This document shows, piece after piece, positions 43,516 to 60,423 of a DNA stretch of 64,000 nt. Made by a program: the position numbers and the translations under genes. The stretch's first letter is position 1, and every line of letters begins with the position of its first letter. The notes under the pieces were generated by a model. That model searched no databases and had not been told where the DNA came from. It saw nothing but the letters and a program-made list of their open reading frames with translations. This DNA is from Fulvimarina sp039652615 (GTDB lineage Bacteria > Pseudomonadota > Alphaproteobacteria > Rhizobiales > Rhizobiaceae): assembly GCF_039652615.1 (NCBI RefSeq), contig NZ_JBDJAC010000001.1, positions 716,177 to 780,176 on the forward strand. The letters run 5' to 3'.

Positions 43516-45222
43516 ATGACGAAGACGCTTCTGGAAGACCTGGAACGCATCCTTGGCAAACGGCACCTTCATGTGGGCGACCGGGCCACACGCCTCTACC
43601 GAAAGGGATATCGTTACGGCGACGGAGAGGTCCTTTGCGTGGCACGCCCCGGCTCGCTTCTCGAGCAATGGCGAGTCATGGAAGCCTGCGTCGCCGCAGA
43701 CGTCGTGATGATCTTTCAGGCCGCAAATACGGGACTAACCGGAGGCTCGACACCGTTCGGGGAGGATTACGACCGCCCGATCGTCATCATCAACACGATG
43801 CGCAATGACCGCATCGACATCATTGACGATGGTCGGCAGGTCATCTGCATGCCGGGAGCGCGTCTGGATAGCCTCGAGCGCGCGCTCAAACCGCTTGGCC
43901 GCGAACCCCATTCGGTGATCGGTTCGAGCTGTATCGGCGCCTCGGTCACAGGCGGGGTCTGCAACAATTCAGGCGGCTCTCTGGTCCAGCGCGGTCCCTC
44001 CTATACCCAGCTTTCTCTGTTCGCCCAGGTGGACGAGACCGGGCGCCTCCATCTCGTGAACCATCTCGGCGTCGAGCTCGGCGAGGAGCCGGAAGAGATC
44101 CTGCGCCGGCTGGATGCGAAGGATTACGGCCCGCACGACATCCAGTCGAGCGCCAATGCCTGGGCCTCCGACCGGGAATACCACCAGCACGTCCGGGACA
44201 TCGAGTCCGAACAGCCCGCGCGCTTCAATGCCGATCCGCGCCGCCTCTATGAGGCATCCGGCTCGGCCGGAAAGATCGGCATCTTCGCAACGCGGCTCGA
44301 CACTTTCGTCGCGGATGAACAAGAGCAGGTGTTCTACATCGGCAGCCAGTCCCCGGACGAGCTCGAAACGATCCGGCGCGACATCCTCTCGACCTTCGAG
44401 CATTTGCCGATCGCCGGCGAGTACATGCATCAGGACGCGTATCGTATCTGCCAAAAGTACGGGAAAGATCTCTTCCTGTTCATCAAGTCGTTCGGCACGA
44501 CTCGCGTGCCGATGGCATTCGCGATGAAAAGCCGGGTGGACGGTCTGTGCGAACGGCTTGGACTGCGCGCGGCGATCAGCGACCATATCCTTCAGGGTGT
44601 GGCGTCGCTCTTCCCGGACCACATGCCGAAACGGCTGAACGACTATCGCGACCGGTACACGCATCATCTGATGTTGCGCACCGGCGGGCCGTGCATCGCG
44701 GAAATGCGGACTTATCTTGAGAGCCGTTTTCCATCGAAGACCGGCGCGTTCTTCGAATGTACACCGGAAGAGGGAAGCGCGGCCTTCCTCAATCGCTTCG
44801 CGGCTGGGGGTGCCGTGGTGCGCTATCGGGCCGTCAACACACGCACCTGCGAGGGAATCGTCCCGCTTGATGTGGCGCTGCCGCGCAACCTGACCGACTG
44901 GTTCGAGTCACTGCCCCCTGAAATCGAGAGCAAGATCGAAAGAAAAAGTTATGTGGGCCACTTTCTCTGCCACGTCATGCATCAGGAGTATCTCGTAAAA
45001 AAAGGCGAGGATCTCGACGCGCTCGAACACGAAATCCTGAAGTTGGTGACGGCAAGAGGCGCTGAATATCCGGCCGAACACAATGTTGGCCATCTCTACA
45101 AAGCAAAGCCGGCTCTTGAGGCTTTCTACCGCGAACTTGATCCAACCAATCGCTTCAATCCCGGTATCGGCAAGACCTCAAAGCTGCGAGACTGGTCCGA
45201 CACCCACGAGACGCGGGTGTGA
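43516..45222 (+). CDS. dld: Quinone-dependent D-lactate dehydrogenase (FAD)
   Basis: A 568-residue membrane-associated flavoenzyme, the same length class as E. coli Dld. It has the FAD-binding region VMIFQAANTGLTGGSTPFG, VIGSSCIGASVTGGVCNNSGGSLV and RGPSYTQLSLFAQ, followed by the Dld-specific cap domain. The C-terminus AEYPAEHNVGHLYKAKPALEAFYRELDPTNRFNPGIGKTS is diagnostic. It oxidises D-lactate to pyruvate and passes electrons to quinone. The start is ATG 43516-43518, after AGAAAGAGA; the earlier in-frame start lacks similarity. It ends the plus-strand unit. Confidence 0.94.
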   Translation: MTKTLLEDLERILGKRHLHVGDRATRLYRKGYRYGDGEVLCVARPGSLLEQWRVMEACVAADVVMIFQAANTGLTGGSTPFGEDYDRPIVIINTMRNDRIDIIDDGRQVICMPGARLDSLERALKPLGREPHSVIGSSCIGASVTGGVCNNSGGSLVQRGPSYTQLSLFAQVDETGRLHLVNHLGVELGEEPEEILRRLDAKDYGPHDIQSSANAWASDREYHQHVRDIESEQPARFNADPRRLYEASGSAGKIGIFATRLDTFVADEQEQVFYIGSQSPDELETIRRDILSTFEHLPIAGEYMHQDAYRICQKYGKDLFLFIKSFGTTRVPMAFAMKSRVDGLCERLGLRAAISDHILQGVASLFPDHMPKRLNDYRDRYTHHLMLRTGGPCIAEMRTYLESRFPSKTGAFFECTPEEGSAAFLNRFAAGGAVVRYRAVNTRTCEGIVPLDVALPRNLTDWFESLPPEIESKIERKSYVGHFLCHVMHQEYLVKKGEDLDALEHEILKLVTARGAEYPAEHNVGHLYKAKPALEAFYRELDPTNRFNPGIGKTSKLRDWSDTHETRV

Positions 45223-45292
45223 TCGTCTAATCTCAAGCCTCAAAGCATCCCGCACAAGCGCCGCCTAGCTGTGGTCTCTTAATAGGTTGTCT

Positions 45293-45545
45293 CTTCGTTA
45301 CACCGAGTGCTTGGCCGAGGAGAGCATTGAGCCCTCTGTCGTCAGCGTTGGTGACAGCTATGACAATGCACTGGCCGAGGCGATCAACGGCCTCTTCAAG
45401 GCGATGGAATAGGCAACCCTCGAATGGGCGGACTGGTTTGACAATCGCCGCCTGCTTGAGCCCGCAGGGAACATTCCGACCGCAGAAGCCGAGGCTAACT
45501 GCTACGCAGCTCTGAAAACTGAACCCTTGGCCGTGTACCTAACGG
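45293..45545 (+). pseudogene. IS3-family transposase (OrfB) C-terminal fragment
   Basis: The plus-strand frame from 45293 reads LRYTECLAEESIEPSVVSVG then DSYDNALAEAINGLFKA, the conserved end of the IS3-type integrase core. About 20 codons are deleted and a TAG stop follows, after which ATLEWADWFDNRRLLEPAG and NIPTAEAEANCYAAL complete the usual C-terminus. The N-terminal part, OrfA and terminal repeats are absent. It lies 70 bases after dld and marks the right edge of the catabolic block. Confidence 0.85.
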
Positions 45546-46882
45546 TCATCAGCCTCTGGAAAGCCCAAAGCGGTTCAGTCGCAGAGCGCATCGCAGCTCT
45601 TGTCTACGGCTTGCGAAAATCGCGTCCCGGCCCCCTCTTCCCCCTTGAGGGGAAGAAAGCAATTCCAAGGAATTTGGGACCTACGCAGCGCGGACCAAAC
45701 CTTGAGAATGGCAAGAGGGAGTATGCGATCTTGCCTCCATTCGAGGTGCAGACGGGCCTCCGCAAAACCCTCTCTTGTCTTTTCAGCAACTTGGCAGTTG
45801 CGTCGCTCTGCCAAGTCGCTGAAAGGACGTATCTCCCTCAAGTGAATAGAGGGCTTGCAGCAAGCGTCTCGATAAAGCCTGAACGGTGGCGCTCGACAGG
45901 GAAACCGCCCTCTCCTCCTACGTCATTCTCGTCTTTGAACCGCGATCCATGCCTCTGACGTATCGCTCATATAAAGTGGTGCCATCGCCACTCGGGTCAG
46001 GGAGGAGCGGTCTCTGAAATTGGCGCCATGCGCGTCGAATCCGGGGAGAAGACCCTCTGTAAGATTGCCGGAAAGCAAAAATAGCAAGAAGCTCATCCCC
46101 GCCCAGAAAACCCCGCCTATACTCCGCCTCGCCAACTGCTTCCGAGGGGCAACGGGCGATCGCCGGGATCGCTCTCGCAACATCTGCTGCATCCCGCGCG
46201 GACCTCGGGCGCTTGCCTCTTCGGACGGGCCGAGTGATAGGCAAGTCTCGCAGCCCCGTTGGCTCCTCGTCAAATAAGGGACGGGCGTGGATCGGTCCAC
46301 TTGAACCCTAATCCAAAAGTGAAACGCCAACAGCCGCCGAATATCGGGACCGGTGACCCACACGGGAACCGACCGCTCGCCTTCGCGCCAGACCATCGGC
46401 ACGGACGGTCGACGGGCCAGTTCTGGCGGGGCGAGGAACGATGGACGGCACAGGGGAACGATAAATCCCTTGCGAAGCGGCGGAGACGAGCCGTTTTTAC
46501 AGGAAGACGACCTGGCGGGCTTTCCTCCGGTGCTTCGCCACCCTTCTCAAGGCAAGGGGCGGGCCAACAGACGACTTCCCTTTAAACCCCGGCCGGCAAA
46601 CGCGGCGCGACAACGCACCCGTGAGCCGCCCGCGCAGCAAAGGTCCGAGCGAGCGCCTTCAGGCCCCAGGCCAAAGGCTTCGCACTTTGAAGATGGCTGA
46701 CTTCGAAGAGTGCCGACAGACGGACTGACGACTGTCGAATCAAAGCGGCTCCGATGGCAGTCAGGATCGCTTGGACCGACCATTCGCCGGAGACGCTTGG
46801 TTAGACCGGCGCGCAGTTCAATCAAGGGTCAGGTCACCGGGGTCAGCTGCCTCTCACAACAGCGTCGTCACACTCCAACGCA
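45546..46882. other. 1.3 kb with no recognisable gene between the IS3 remnant and rpoC
   Basis: I find no gene with family similarity on either strand. Open frames of 80-190 codons occur, but their translations are rich in Arg, Pro and Ser, as chance frames in GC-rich DNA are. One minus-strand frame (45923-46402, 159 codons) has a single hydrophobic stretch (GGVFWAGMSFLLFLLSG); I cannot tell whether it is a decayed membrane protein. The only distinct structure is the hairpin at 45781-45824. The region is probably decayed mobile or accessory DNA. Confidence 0.5.
45781..45824. repeat. 17-bp imperfect inverted repeat (hairpin)
   Basis: The left arm (45781-45797, TTTCAGCAACTTGGCAG) pairs with the right arm (45808-45824, CTGCCAAGTCGCTGAAA) with one mismatch and a ten-base loop. 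No T-run follows, so it is not a standard terminator. It could be a REP-like element or part of a lost mobile element; no second copy was noticed in the window. Confidence 0.7.
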
Positions 46883-46910
46883 AAAAGGCCGCCCCGGAGG
46901 ACGGCCTTTT
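46883..46910 (-). terminator. Intrinsic terminator after rpoC
   Basis: In minus-strand RNA AAAAGGCCG and CGGCCTTTTT form a stem whose loop region is GC-rich, followed by a T-run. It lies 34 bases past the rpoC stop and ends the rpoBC transcript. Confidence 0.9.
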
Positions 46911-46943
46911 CAATATTGCGACACGCCTTGAGCGAGGTGCGGC

Positions 46944-51140
<4,197 letters not shown>

Positions 51141-51291
51141 GCTCTGTCTCCTTCAAGGCTTTCGCCTTCTGAGAGCGGTCCTGGGGTACGACCGCTGAAA
51201 ATTCGTCGATACTCGAACGCTGGCGTTTTCGAACCTCGTGAAAACGCCAGCGGCTTGGCCGGTGAAACCCGGCCTTTCGTATCGCGCGGCC

Positions 51292-55434
<4,143 letters not shown>

Positions 55435-55755
55435 CGTCGCTCCTCTCGTAAACATATCGCCCTTGACCAGAGGGCTTTCAATTTCATCTCCCATCGAAGG
55501 GAGAGACCCGCGCGTCGGCAATTCGCGCGGGGCAAACGGCAAGGCGAACCTCAATGCGCCCGAGGTTCCCGCGTTTCCTCACATCTCTCGGACGAGACGT
55601 CAGGAAACGCGCTTGAAGTCCGATATCGCCGGACTTTCAACTGCGTTCGAGGCGCGCGATGTTCGCGAAACCTCTTTTCAGCACGGAAGGCGGAACGGCA
55701 TATGCCGTCCCGCCCACGTTGAAACGCGATTGTTTCAGCGCGGCATGAGCCGCCC
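55435..55755 (-). promoter_or_regulatory. rplL-rpoB intergenic region with strong hairpins
   Basis: This 321-base gap has no gene. Near the rplL stop a hairpin (55689-55714) is built on the palindrome ACGGCATATGCCGT with outer GGCGG/CCGCC arms and one mismatch. A second (AAGTCCG 55616-55622, CGGACTT 55630-55636) lies nearer rpoB. Neither has a T-run. In E. coli this junction carries an attenuator and an RNase III site that set ribosomal protein versus polymerase output; these hairpins may serve that purpose here. Confidence 0.55.
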
Positions 55756-56130
55756 TTACTTGAGCTCGACCTTGGCGCCAGCCTTTTCGAGCTGTTCCTT
55801 GATCTTGTTGGCCTCGTCCTTGTCGACGCCTTCCTTGACCGGCTTCGGCGCGTTGTCGACGAGATCCTTGGCTTCCTTGAGGCCCAGACCCGTGAGAGCG
55901 CGCACTTCCTTGATGACGTTGATCTTGGAAGAACCGGCGTCGGCGAGAACGACCGTAAACTCGGTCTGCTCTTCTTCCGGCTCGGCGGCAGCGCCAGCAG
56001 CGGCACCGGCAACGGCGACCGGAGCAGCGGCGGAGACGCCCCACTTTTCTTCGAGCATCTTCGACAGCTCAGCCGCCTCGAGGACGGTCAGGGCCGACAG
56101 GTCTTCAACGATCTTGGCGAGATCAGCCAT
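55756..56130 (-). CDS. rplL: 50S ribosomal protein L7/L12
   Basis: A 124-residue stalk protein. It has an N-terminal dimerisation helix pair (LAKIVEDLSALTVLEAAELSKMLEEKWGV), the Ala-rich hinge (about residues 34-53) and the C-terminal factor-binding domain (EFTVVLADAGSSKINVIKEVRALTGLGLKEAKDLVDNAPKPVKEG, read in parts). It lies 54 bases after rplJ. Confidence 0.98.
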   Translation of the reverse strand: MADLAKIVEDLSALTVLEAAELSKMLEEKWGVSAAAPVAVAGAAAGAAAEPEEEQTEFTVVLADAGSSKINVIKEVRALTGLGLKEAKDLVDNAPKPVKEGVDKDEANKIKEQLEKAGAKVELK

Positions 56131-56184
56131 GTTAATTTTCCTTTACGATTCGAACTTGAGTTGGAGCAGCGAGGAACCTGAACC

Positions 56185-56703
56185 TCACGCCGCTTCGTCC
56201 TTCGTGGCATACGCATTGAGGACCCGGGCGAGCTGGCCCGCCGGGGCCTGAACGACGCCTGCGATACGGGTAGCCGGGGTCTGGATCATACCCACAAGCT
56301 TGCCGCGCAGTTCGTCCAGCGACGGCAGGTCGGCCAAAGCCTTCACACCGTTCGCATCGAGCGTGGTGGCGCCCAACGCACCGCCGAGAATCACGAGCTT
56401 GTCGTTCTTCTTTGCGAAATCGTTGGAAACCTTGGCCGCCGCGACCGGATCGCTCGAATAAGCGATCAGCGTCTGGCCCTCGAACAAGTTCGAGATGCCT
56501 TCGGCGTCCGTGCCCTGAAGAGCGATCTTGGCAAGGCGGTTCTTCGCGACTTTGACCGTGCCCCCGGCCGCGCGCATCTGTGAACGAAGATCGTTCATGT
56601 TCGCGACCGTGAGACCGGCATAGTGGGCCACGACAACGACGCCAGCGTCCTGGAACGACTGGTTGAGCTGCGTGACGAATTCGCGCTTTTCCGCTCTTTC
56701 CAC
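56185..56703 (-). CDS. rplJ: 50S ribosomal protein L10
   Basis: A 172-residue stalk base protein. The start is the GTG at 56701-56703 (MERAEKREFVTQLNQSF), supported by AGGAGAGAGGCA directly upstream and the family length; the open frame runs 55 codons further back into the leader. VVVAHYAGLTVANMNDLRSQMR and VKVAKNRLAKIA are conserved. The C-terminal helix that holds L7/L12 dimers ends at LNAYATKDEAA. Confidence 0.97.
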   Translation of the reverse strand: MERAEKREFVTQLNQSFQDAGVVVVAHYAGLTVANMNDLRSQMRAAGGTVKVAKNRLAKIALQGTDAEGISNLFEGQTLIAYSSDPVAAAKVSNDFAKKNDKLVILGGALGATTLDANGVKALADLPSLDELRGKLVGMIQTPATRIAGVVQAPAGQLARVLNAYATKDEAA

Positions 56704-57107
56704 TGCCTCTCTCCTGTTTGGCTTCAGGTCTTCGTGCGAAGCTTCCCAAAGCCGGTTGCCATACGCGCCGCCGAAAAGGTTGGACCTTCTGAGCGGCGCT
56801 CGGAGATCCTGTCCCCTTGGTTCGGACCGCAAGCGTTCCAGATGGAACCAGCTACCGGCGCAAGGCATTCAGAGGTTCGAACCGAAGCATCAGGGATCAA
56901 CTCCCTGAAAAATTCGGACATCACCCCGTCTCATGAAGGCTATCTGACGATTATGGGCTCCCCGTAGGGGCCCGCCTCACAGTCTCGGACAGGCATTAAG
57001 GAGGCGATCGAAACCACCTCCCCTTGTCATCCGGGTCTCCCCGGAATTCTTTGTGACGAATGAGCACTCCATATAGTTGCGATGCTCACCCGTTAAAAGA
57101 CGCCAGT
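56704..57107 (-). promoter_or_regulatory. rplJ leader (probable promoter and L10-autoregulation region)
   Basis: The 404 bases between rplA and rplJ hold no gene but several inverted repeats: TGAGCA/TGCTCA (57061-57088), CCGGG-TCTC-CCCGG (57031-57044), and a GC-rich hairpin around 56955-56973 (GGGC-t-CCCC against GGGG-c-CC). L10 binds its own leader RNA in many bacteria. The length, position and structure fit such a leader, but I cannot identify the L10 kink-turn itself. Confidence 0.5.
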
Positions 57108-57821
57108 TCAGGCGTTGGCCGAAGCCGCCATAGTCGACGGGTCGATCTTGACGCCCGGACCCATGGTCGAGGACAAGGCAATACGCTTCACGTAGTTGCC
57201 CTTGGCGCCCGACGGCTTTGCCTTGTTCACCGCATCCGCGAATGCGCGGATGTTTTCGGCGATCTTGTCGGAATCGAAGCTCGCCTTGCCGACGCCGGCA
57301 TGGACGATACCAGCCTTCTCGACACGGAATTCGACAGCGCCACCCTTGGAGGCCTTGACAGCTGCGGTAACGTCGGGCGTCACCGTTCCAACGCGTGGGT
57401 TCGGCATCAGGCCGCGAGGACCGAGCACCTTACCGAGACGACCGACGAGCGCCATCATGTCAGGGGTTGCAATGGCGCGATCGAAGTCGATCTGACCACC
57501 CTGAACCTGCTCGACGAGGTCTTCCGCACCAACGATGTCGGCGCCGGCGGCCTTGGCCTCTTCAGCCTTGTCGCCACGTGCGAAGACGGCAACGCGAACA
57601 TCGCGGCCAGTGCCGTTCGGCAGGTTGACGACGCCACGAACCATCTGGTCCGCATGGCGCGGGTCGACGCCGAGATTGATCGCGATTTCGACCGTTTCGT
57701 CGAACTTGGTGGACGCAGCACGATCCTTGATCAGGCCGACAGCCTCTTCAAGACCGTAGAGCTTGGTGCGGTCGATGCCCTCGCGGGCTGCGCGGATGCG
57801 CTTTCCTTGCTTCTTGGCCAT
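57108..57821 (-). CDS. rplA: 50S ribosomal protein L1
   Basis: A 237-residue L1 starting MAKKQGKRIRAAREGIDRTKLY. It has TVEIAINLGVDPRHADQMVRG, TPDMMALVGRLGKVLGPRGLMPNPRVGTV and the C-terminal NYVKRIALSSTMGPGVKID, all typical of this rRNA- and mRNA-binding protein at the tRNA exit site. It follows rplK by four bases. Confidence 0.98.
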   Translation of the reverse strand: MAKKQGKRIRAAREGIDRTKLYGLEEAVGLIKDRAASTKFDETVEIAINLGVDPRHADQMVRGVVNLPNGTGRDVRVAVFARGDKAEEAKAAGADIVGAEDLVEQVQGGQIDFDRAIATPDMMALVGRLGKVLGPRGLMPNPRVGTVTPDVTAAVKASKGGAVEFRVEKAGIVHAGVGKASFDSDKIAENIRAFADAVNKAKPSGAKGNYVKRIALSSTMGPGVKIDPSTMAASANA

Positions 57822-57825
57822 CGTA

Positions 57826-58254
57826 TTAACCCGTCACCTCGAGACCCATGGACCGCGCCGAACCCTCGACCATCGCCATGGCGGCGTCGACGTCGTTCGC
57901 GTTCAGGTCCTGCAACTTCTTTTCAGCGATCTCGCGGACCTGGTCGCGCGTGATCTTGCCTGCGGTTTCCTTGCCTGGAAGCTTGGAACCGCTCTTCAGG
58001 TTCGCTGCCTTCTTGAGGAAGTAGCTCACCGGAGGGGTCTTCATCGCGAAGGTGAAGGACTTGTCCTGGTAGTAGGTGATAACCACCGGGATCGGAGAAC
58101 CCTTCTCCTGCTCCTGGGTCTGCGCGTTGAACGCTTTGCAGAACTCCATGATATTGATGCCACGCTGACCGAGCGCCGGTCCGATCGGCGGCGACGGCGT
58201 CGCCGATCCGGCCGGGACCTGCAGCTTCAGCTGGCCCGCAACTTTCTTAGCCAT
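57826..58254 (-). CDS. rplK: 50S ribosomal protein L11
   Basis: A 142-residue L11. QLKLQVPAGSATPSPPIGPALGQRGINIMEFCKAFN is the N-terminal domain and ITRDQVREIAEKKLQDLNANDVDAAMAMVEGSARSMG the rRNA-binding C-terminal domain (both read in parts). It leads rplK-rplA and lies 138 bases after nusG. The last codons (LEVTG) and TAA end cleanly. Confidence 0.98.
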   Translation of the reverse strand: MAKKVAGQLKLQVPAGSATPSPPIGPALGQRGINIMEFCKAFNAQTQEQEKGSPIPVVITYYQDKSFTFAMKTPPVSYFLKKAANLKSGSKLPGKETAGKITRDQVREIAEKKLQDLNANDVDAAMAMVEGSARSMGLEVTG

Positions 58255-58392
58255 TCTATCTGCCTTTTATTCGTGATCCCTACGCTTTCACGTCAGGGGT
58301 TTGCAGTTCGCGGTGCGGTCCGAGGAGCCTGGCTGGGCAATTCCCCTCGCCTTCCGCGAGATTTCGGAAGCGCCTGACGCTTCCGGTTTCGA

Positions 58393-58923
58393 TCAGACCT
58401 TTTCGACCTGACCGAATTCGAGATCCACCGGCGTTGCCCGCCCGAAGATCGAAACCTCCACCTTGAGCCGGGACCGCTCGTCATCGACTTCCTGAACGAT
58501 ACCGTTGAAGGAAGCAAACGGACCGTCAGAGACACGGATCTGCTCGCCGATATCGAAGGAAATGGTCGGCTTCGGCCGCTCGACACCTTCCTGAATATGG
58601 TTGAGGATCTGATCGGCCTCTTTCTCGGTGATCGGAACCGGCCGGTTATCTGGGCCGAGGAAGCCCGTCACCTTCGGCGTGTTCTTGATCATCGAGAACA
58701 CCTTATCGGTGAGCTCGGCCTTCACCAGGACATAACCCGGAAAGAACTTGCGCTCGGCATTCACCTTGCGGCCACGACGAACCTCGACGACATTTTCCGT
58801 CGGCACGAGAATTTTTTCGAACTTGTCGGACAGACCCTTTTGGCGAGCCTGCTCCTCGATCGATTCGGCGACCTTCTTCTCGAAGTTCGAATAGGCGTGA
58901 ACGATGTACCAGCGAGCGGCCAT
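58393..58923 (-). CDS. nusG: Transcription termination/antitermination protein NusG
   Basis: A 176-residue NusG. The NGN domain begins MAARWYIVHAYSNFEKKVAESI and includes KFFPGYVLVKAELTDKVFSMI and KVTGFLG. The C-terminal KOW domain reads IGEQIRVSDGPFASFNGIVQEVDDERSRLKVEVSIFGRATPVDLEF. It follows secE by 62 bases in the usual secE-nusG-rplKA order. Confidence 0.98.
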   Translation of the reverse strand: MAARWYIVHAYSNFEKKVAESIEEQARQKGLSDKFEKILVPTENVVEVRRGRKVNAERKFFPGYVLVKAELTDKVFSMIKNTPKVTGFLGPDNRPVPITEKEADQILNHIQEGVERPKPTISFDIGEQIRVSDGPFASFNGIVQEVDDERSRLKVEVSIFGRATPVDLEFGQVEKV

Positions 58924-58985
58924 AAAATTCCTGAGACTCCCGATGTCGCTTTCGCGAAAAGTGCGCGCTTGAAAAGCTGAAACCC

Positions 58986-59183
58986 TTAAGCGCCCGCGTT
59001 CATGATCAAACCGACGACGTAGCCGAGGACCTGATCTGCCGCGAACAGAAAGATCGAAGCGAGGGTAACCATGATGAAAACCATGATCGTCGAAATCATC
59101 GTTTCACGCCTCGATGGCCAGGTGACCTTCGAGGTTTCGCTGCGCACCTGCTGAAGGAACGTAAAAGGATTGGTTCTAGCCAT
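58986..59183 (-). CDS. secE: Preprotein translocase subunit SecE
   Basis: A 65-residue short SecE with one membrane helix. FLQQVRSETSKVTWPSRRETMISTIMV is the conserved amphipathic helix and hinge, and the C-terminal helix spans about residues 32-58. The start is ATG 59181-59183; a GTG two codons upstream is also possible. It clamps SecY in the Sec channel. Confidence 0.97.
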   Translation of the reverse strand: MARTNPFTFLQQVRSETSKVTWPSRRETMISTIMVFIMVTLASIFLFAADQVLGYVVGLIMNAGA

Positions 59184-59371
59184 GCTCACCCGACTCGGTG
59201 TTCGTTCGACATTTAGTCACGAACAAAGCGCGTGAGGGCCAACGTTGCCCCACGCGCAATCAGTTTCGAAATCATTTAAACCCCTTGACTGTGATTCACA
59301 AGGGGCAATTCGTGTTCCTGGAATTCTGACGAGAGCTTAACGCTCGCTCCGGCGCGTTCTTCAAGACGCGA

Positions 59372-59447
<76 letters not shown>

Positions 59448-59562
59448 AATCCGGCTGCCCTCATAAAAGGATGACGGACGGACTGCAAGCCGAAATCGTC
59501 GGAACAGGCCAAATGTCTCGTCCGAATTCCATCAACGGCGACAATCTCCGCTGCGGTGCGAA

Positions 59563-60423
59563 TCAAGTGCCTTGTTTTCCAAGCGAATCAGCTTTTCTCT
59601 GCTTGCGCGTCGCAGGCTTAAGGGCGCGTAGAAACCGATCCAGCCGTCCCTGCAAGCGGGTTATGGATAACAGATTGTCGATCGCAAGGCTCGCATTCTC
59701 AAGCCGATTGCCAAGAACCTCGGCGGCGGTCGCCGAGATCGCCGCATTGTCGATCTCTGGAAAGCGTCGGTGTAGCTCGAGATAGGCGTTGGACGGCTCA
59801 ACATTGCTCATCTGCAGCCGCCCGGCCCGCGCCAGCAGCCGCAGACAGGTCTGCTCGAAGGTCCAGTCATGGTCGGCAAACAACTTCCACTGAAGTGATC
59901 GCCGCGCCGAAAAGCCTTCGAGACAGACATCCGTGTCGCAGGTTTCGGCTAGCCAGATGGCCAGCGCAAACCCGCTCGTCGGCACATGGCTCGTCGGGTA
60001 AAAATTCTTGAAATGGTCCGCGAGACGAAGACGTCCGGCCCGCCGTCCCTCAAATGCCGATATCGGGCTGAACTGCTCTGCATCAGAACATGCCAGCCCG
60101 AGAACGCCAAGCAGAGCGCCCTCCTGAAAATAGCCGAGAACGTCTGACACCTCACGCCGGTAGACGATATTGGCGCCCGACGGGCTCGACCGGGCAATCA
60201 GCAAAGAGCGCTTCTCGAAGGGCTTGTCGAGAACCTTGTAGACCTTGTTGAAAAACACGAAGAGCGCATTTTCCCCGTGTCTTTTCAACGCCTCGCCGAT
60301 CTCGACCGCATCGCTGTTTGCGATCAGGACGACACGGTCGTAGCCGCTGAAGAATCGCTGCCAGTCTTCCGGAGAGGCGAACCAATCGGGCTTATCGAGC
60401 TCGGACTTCGCCACTGCTGTCAA
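59563..60423 (-). CDS. Unrecognised protein in the glycosyltransferase cassette
   Basis: A 286-residue soluble protein without signal or membrane segment. The start is a TTG overlapping the stop of the glycosyltransferase gene upstream (TTGA, 60420-60423); an in-frame GTG at 60412-60414 is an alternative. The order YDRVVLIANSDAVEIGEAL, then TSGFALAIWLAETCDTDVCL, EGFSARRSLQWKLFADHDWTF resembles loosely the layout of sialyltransferase-like (GT29/GT42) enzymes, with a nucleotide-binding start and a late HDW motif. I cannot name the family. Its overlap with a glycosyltransferase gene argues for a role in the same glycan. Confidence 0.75.
   Translation of the reverse strand: MTAVAKSELDKPDWFASPEDWQRFFSGYDRVVLIANSDAVEIGEALKRHGENALFVFFNKVYKVLDKPFEKRSLLIARSSPSGANIVYRREVSDVLGYFQEGALLGVLGLACSDAEQFSPISAFEGRRAGRLRLADHFKNFYPTSHVPTSGFALAIWLAETCDTDVCLEGFSARRSLQWKLFADHDWTFEQTCLRLLARAGRLQMSNVEPSNAYLELHRRFPEIDNAAISATAAEVLGNRLENASLAIDNLLSITRLQGRLDRFLRALKPATRKQRKADSLGKQGT

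Noticed and set aside
45923..46402. A 159-codon minus-strand frame with one hydrophobic segment
   Set aside because: Mostly Arg- and Ser-rich text with no family match; one hydrophobic stretch is not enough to call a gene.
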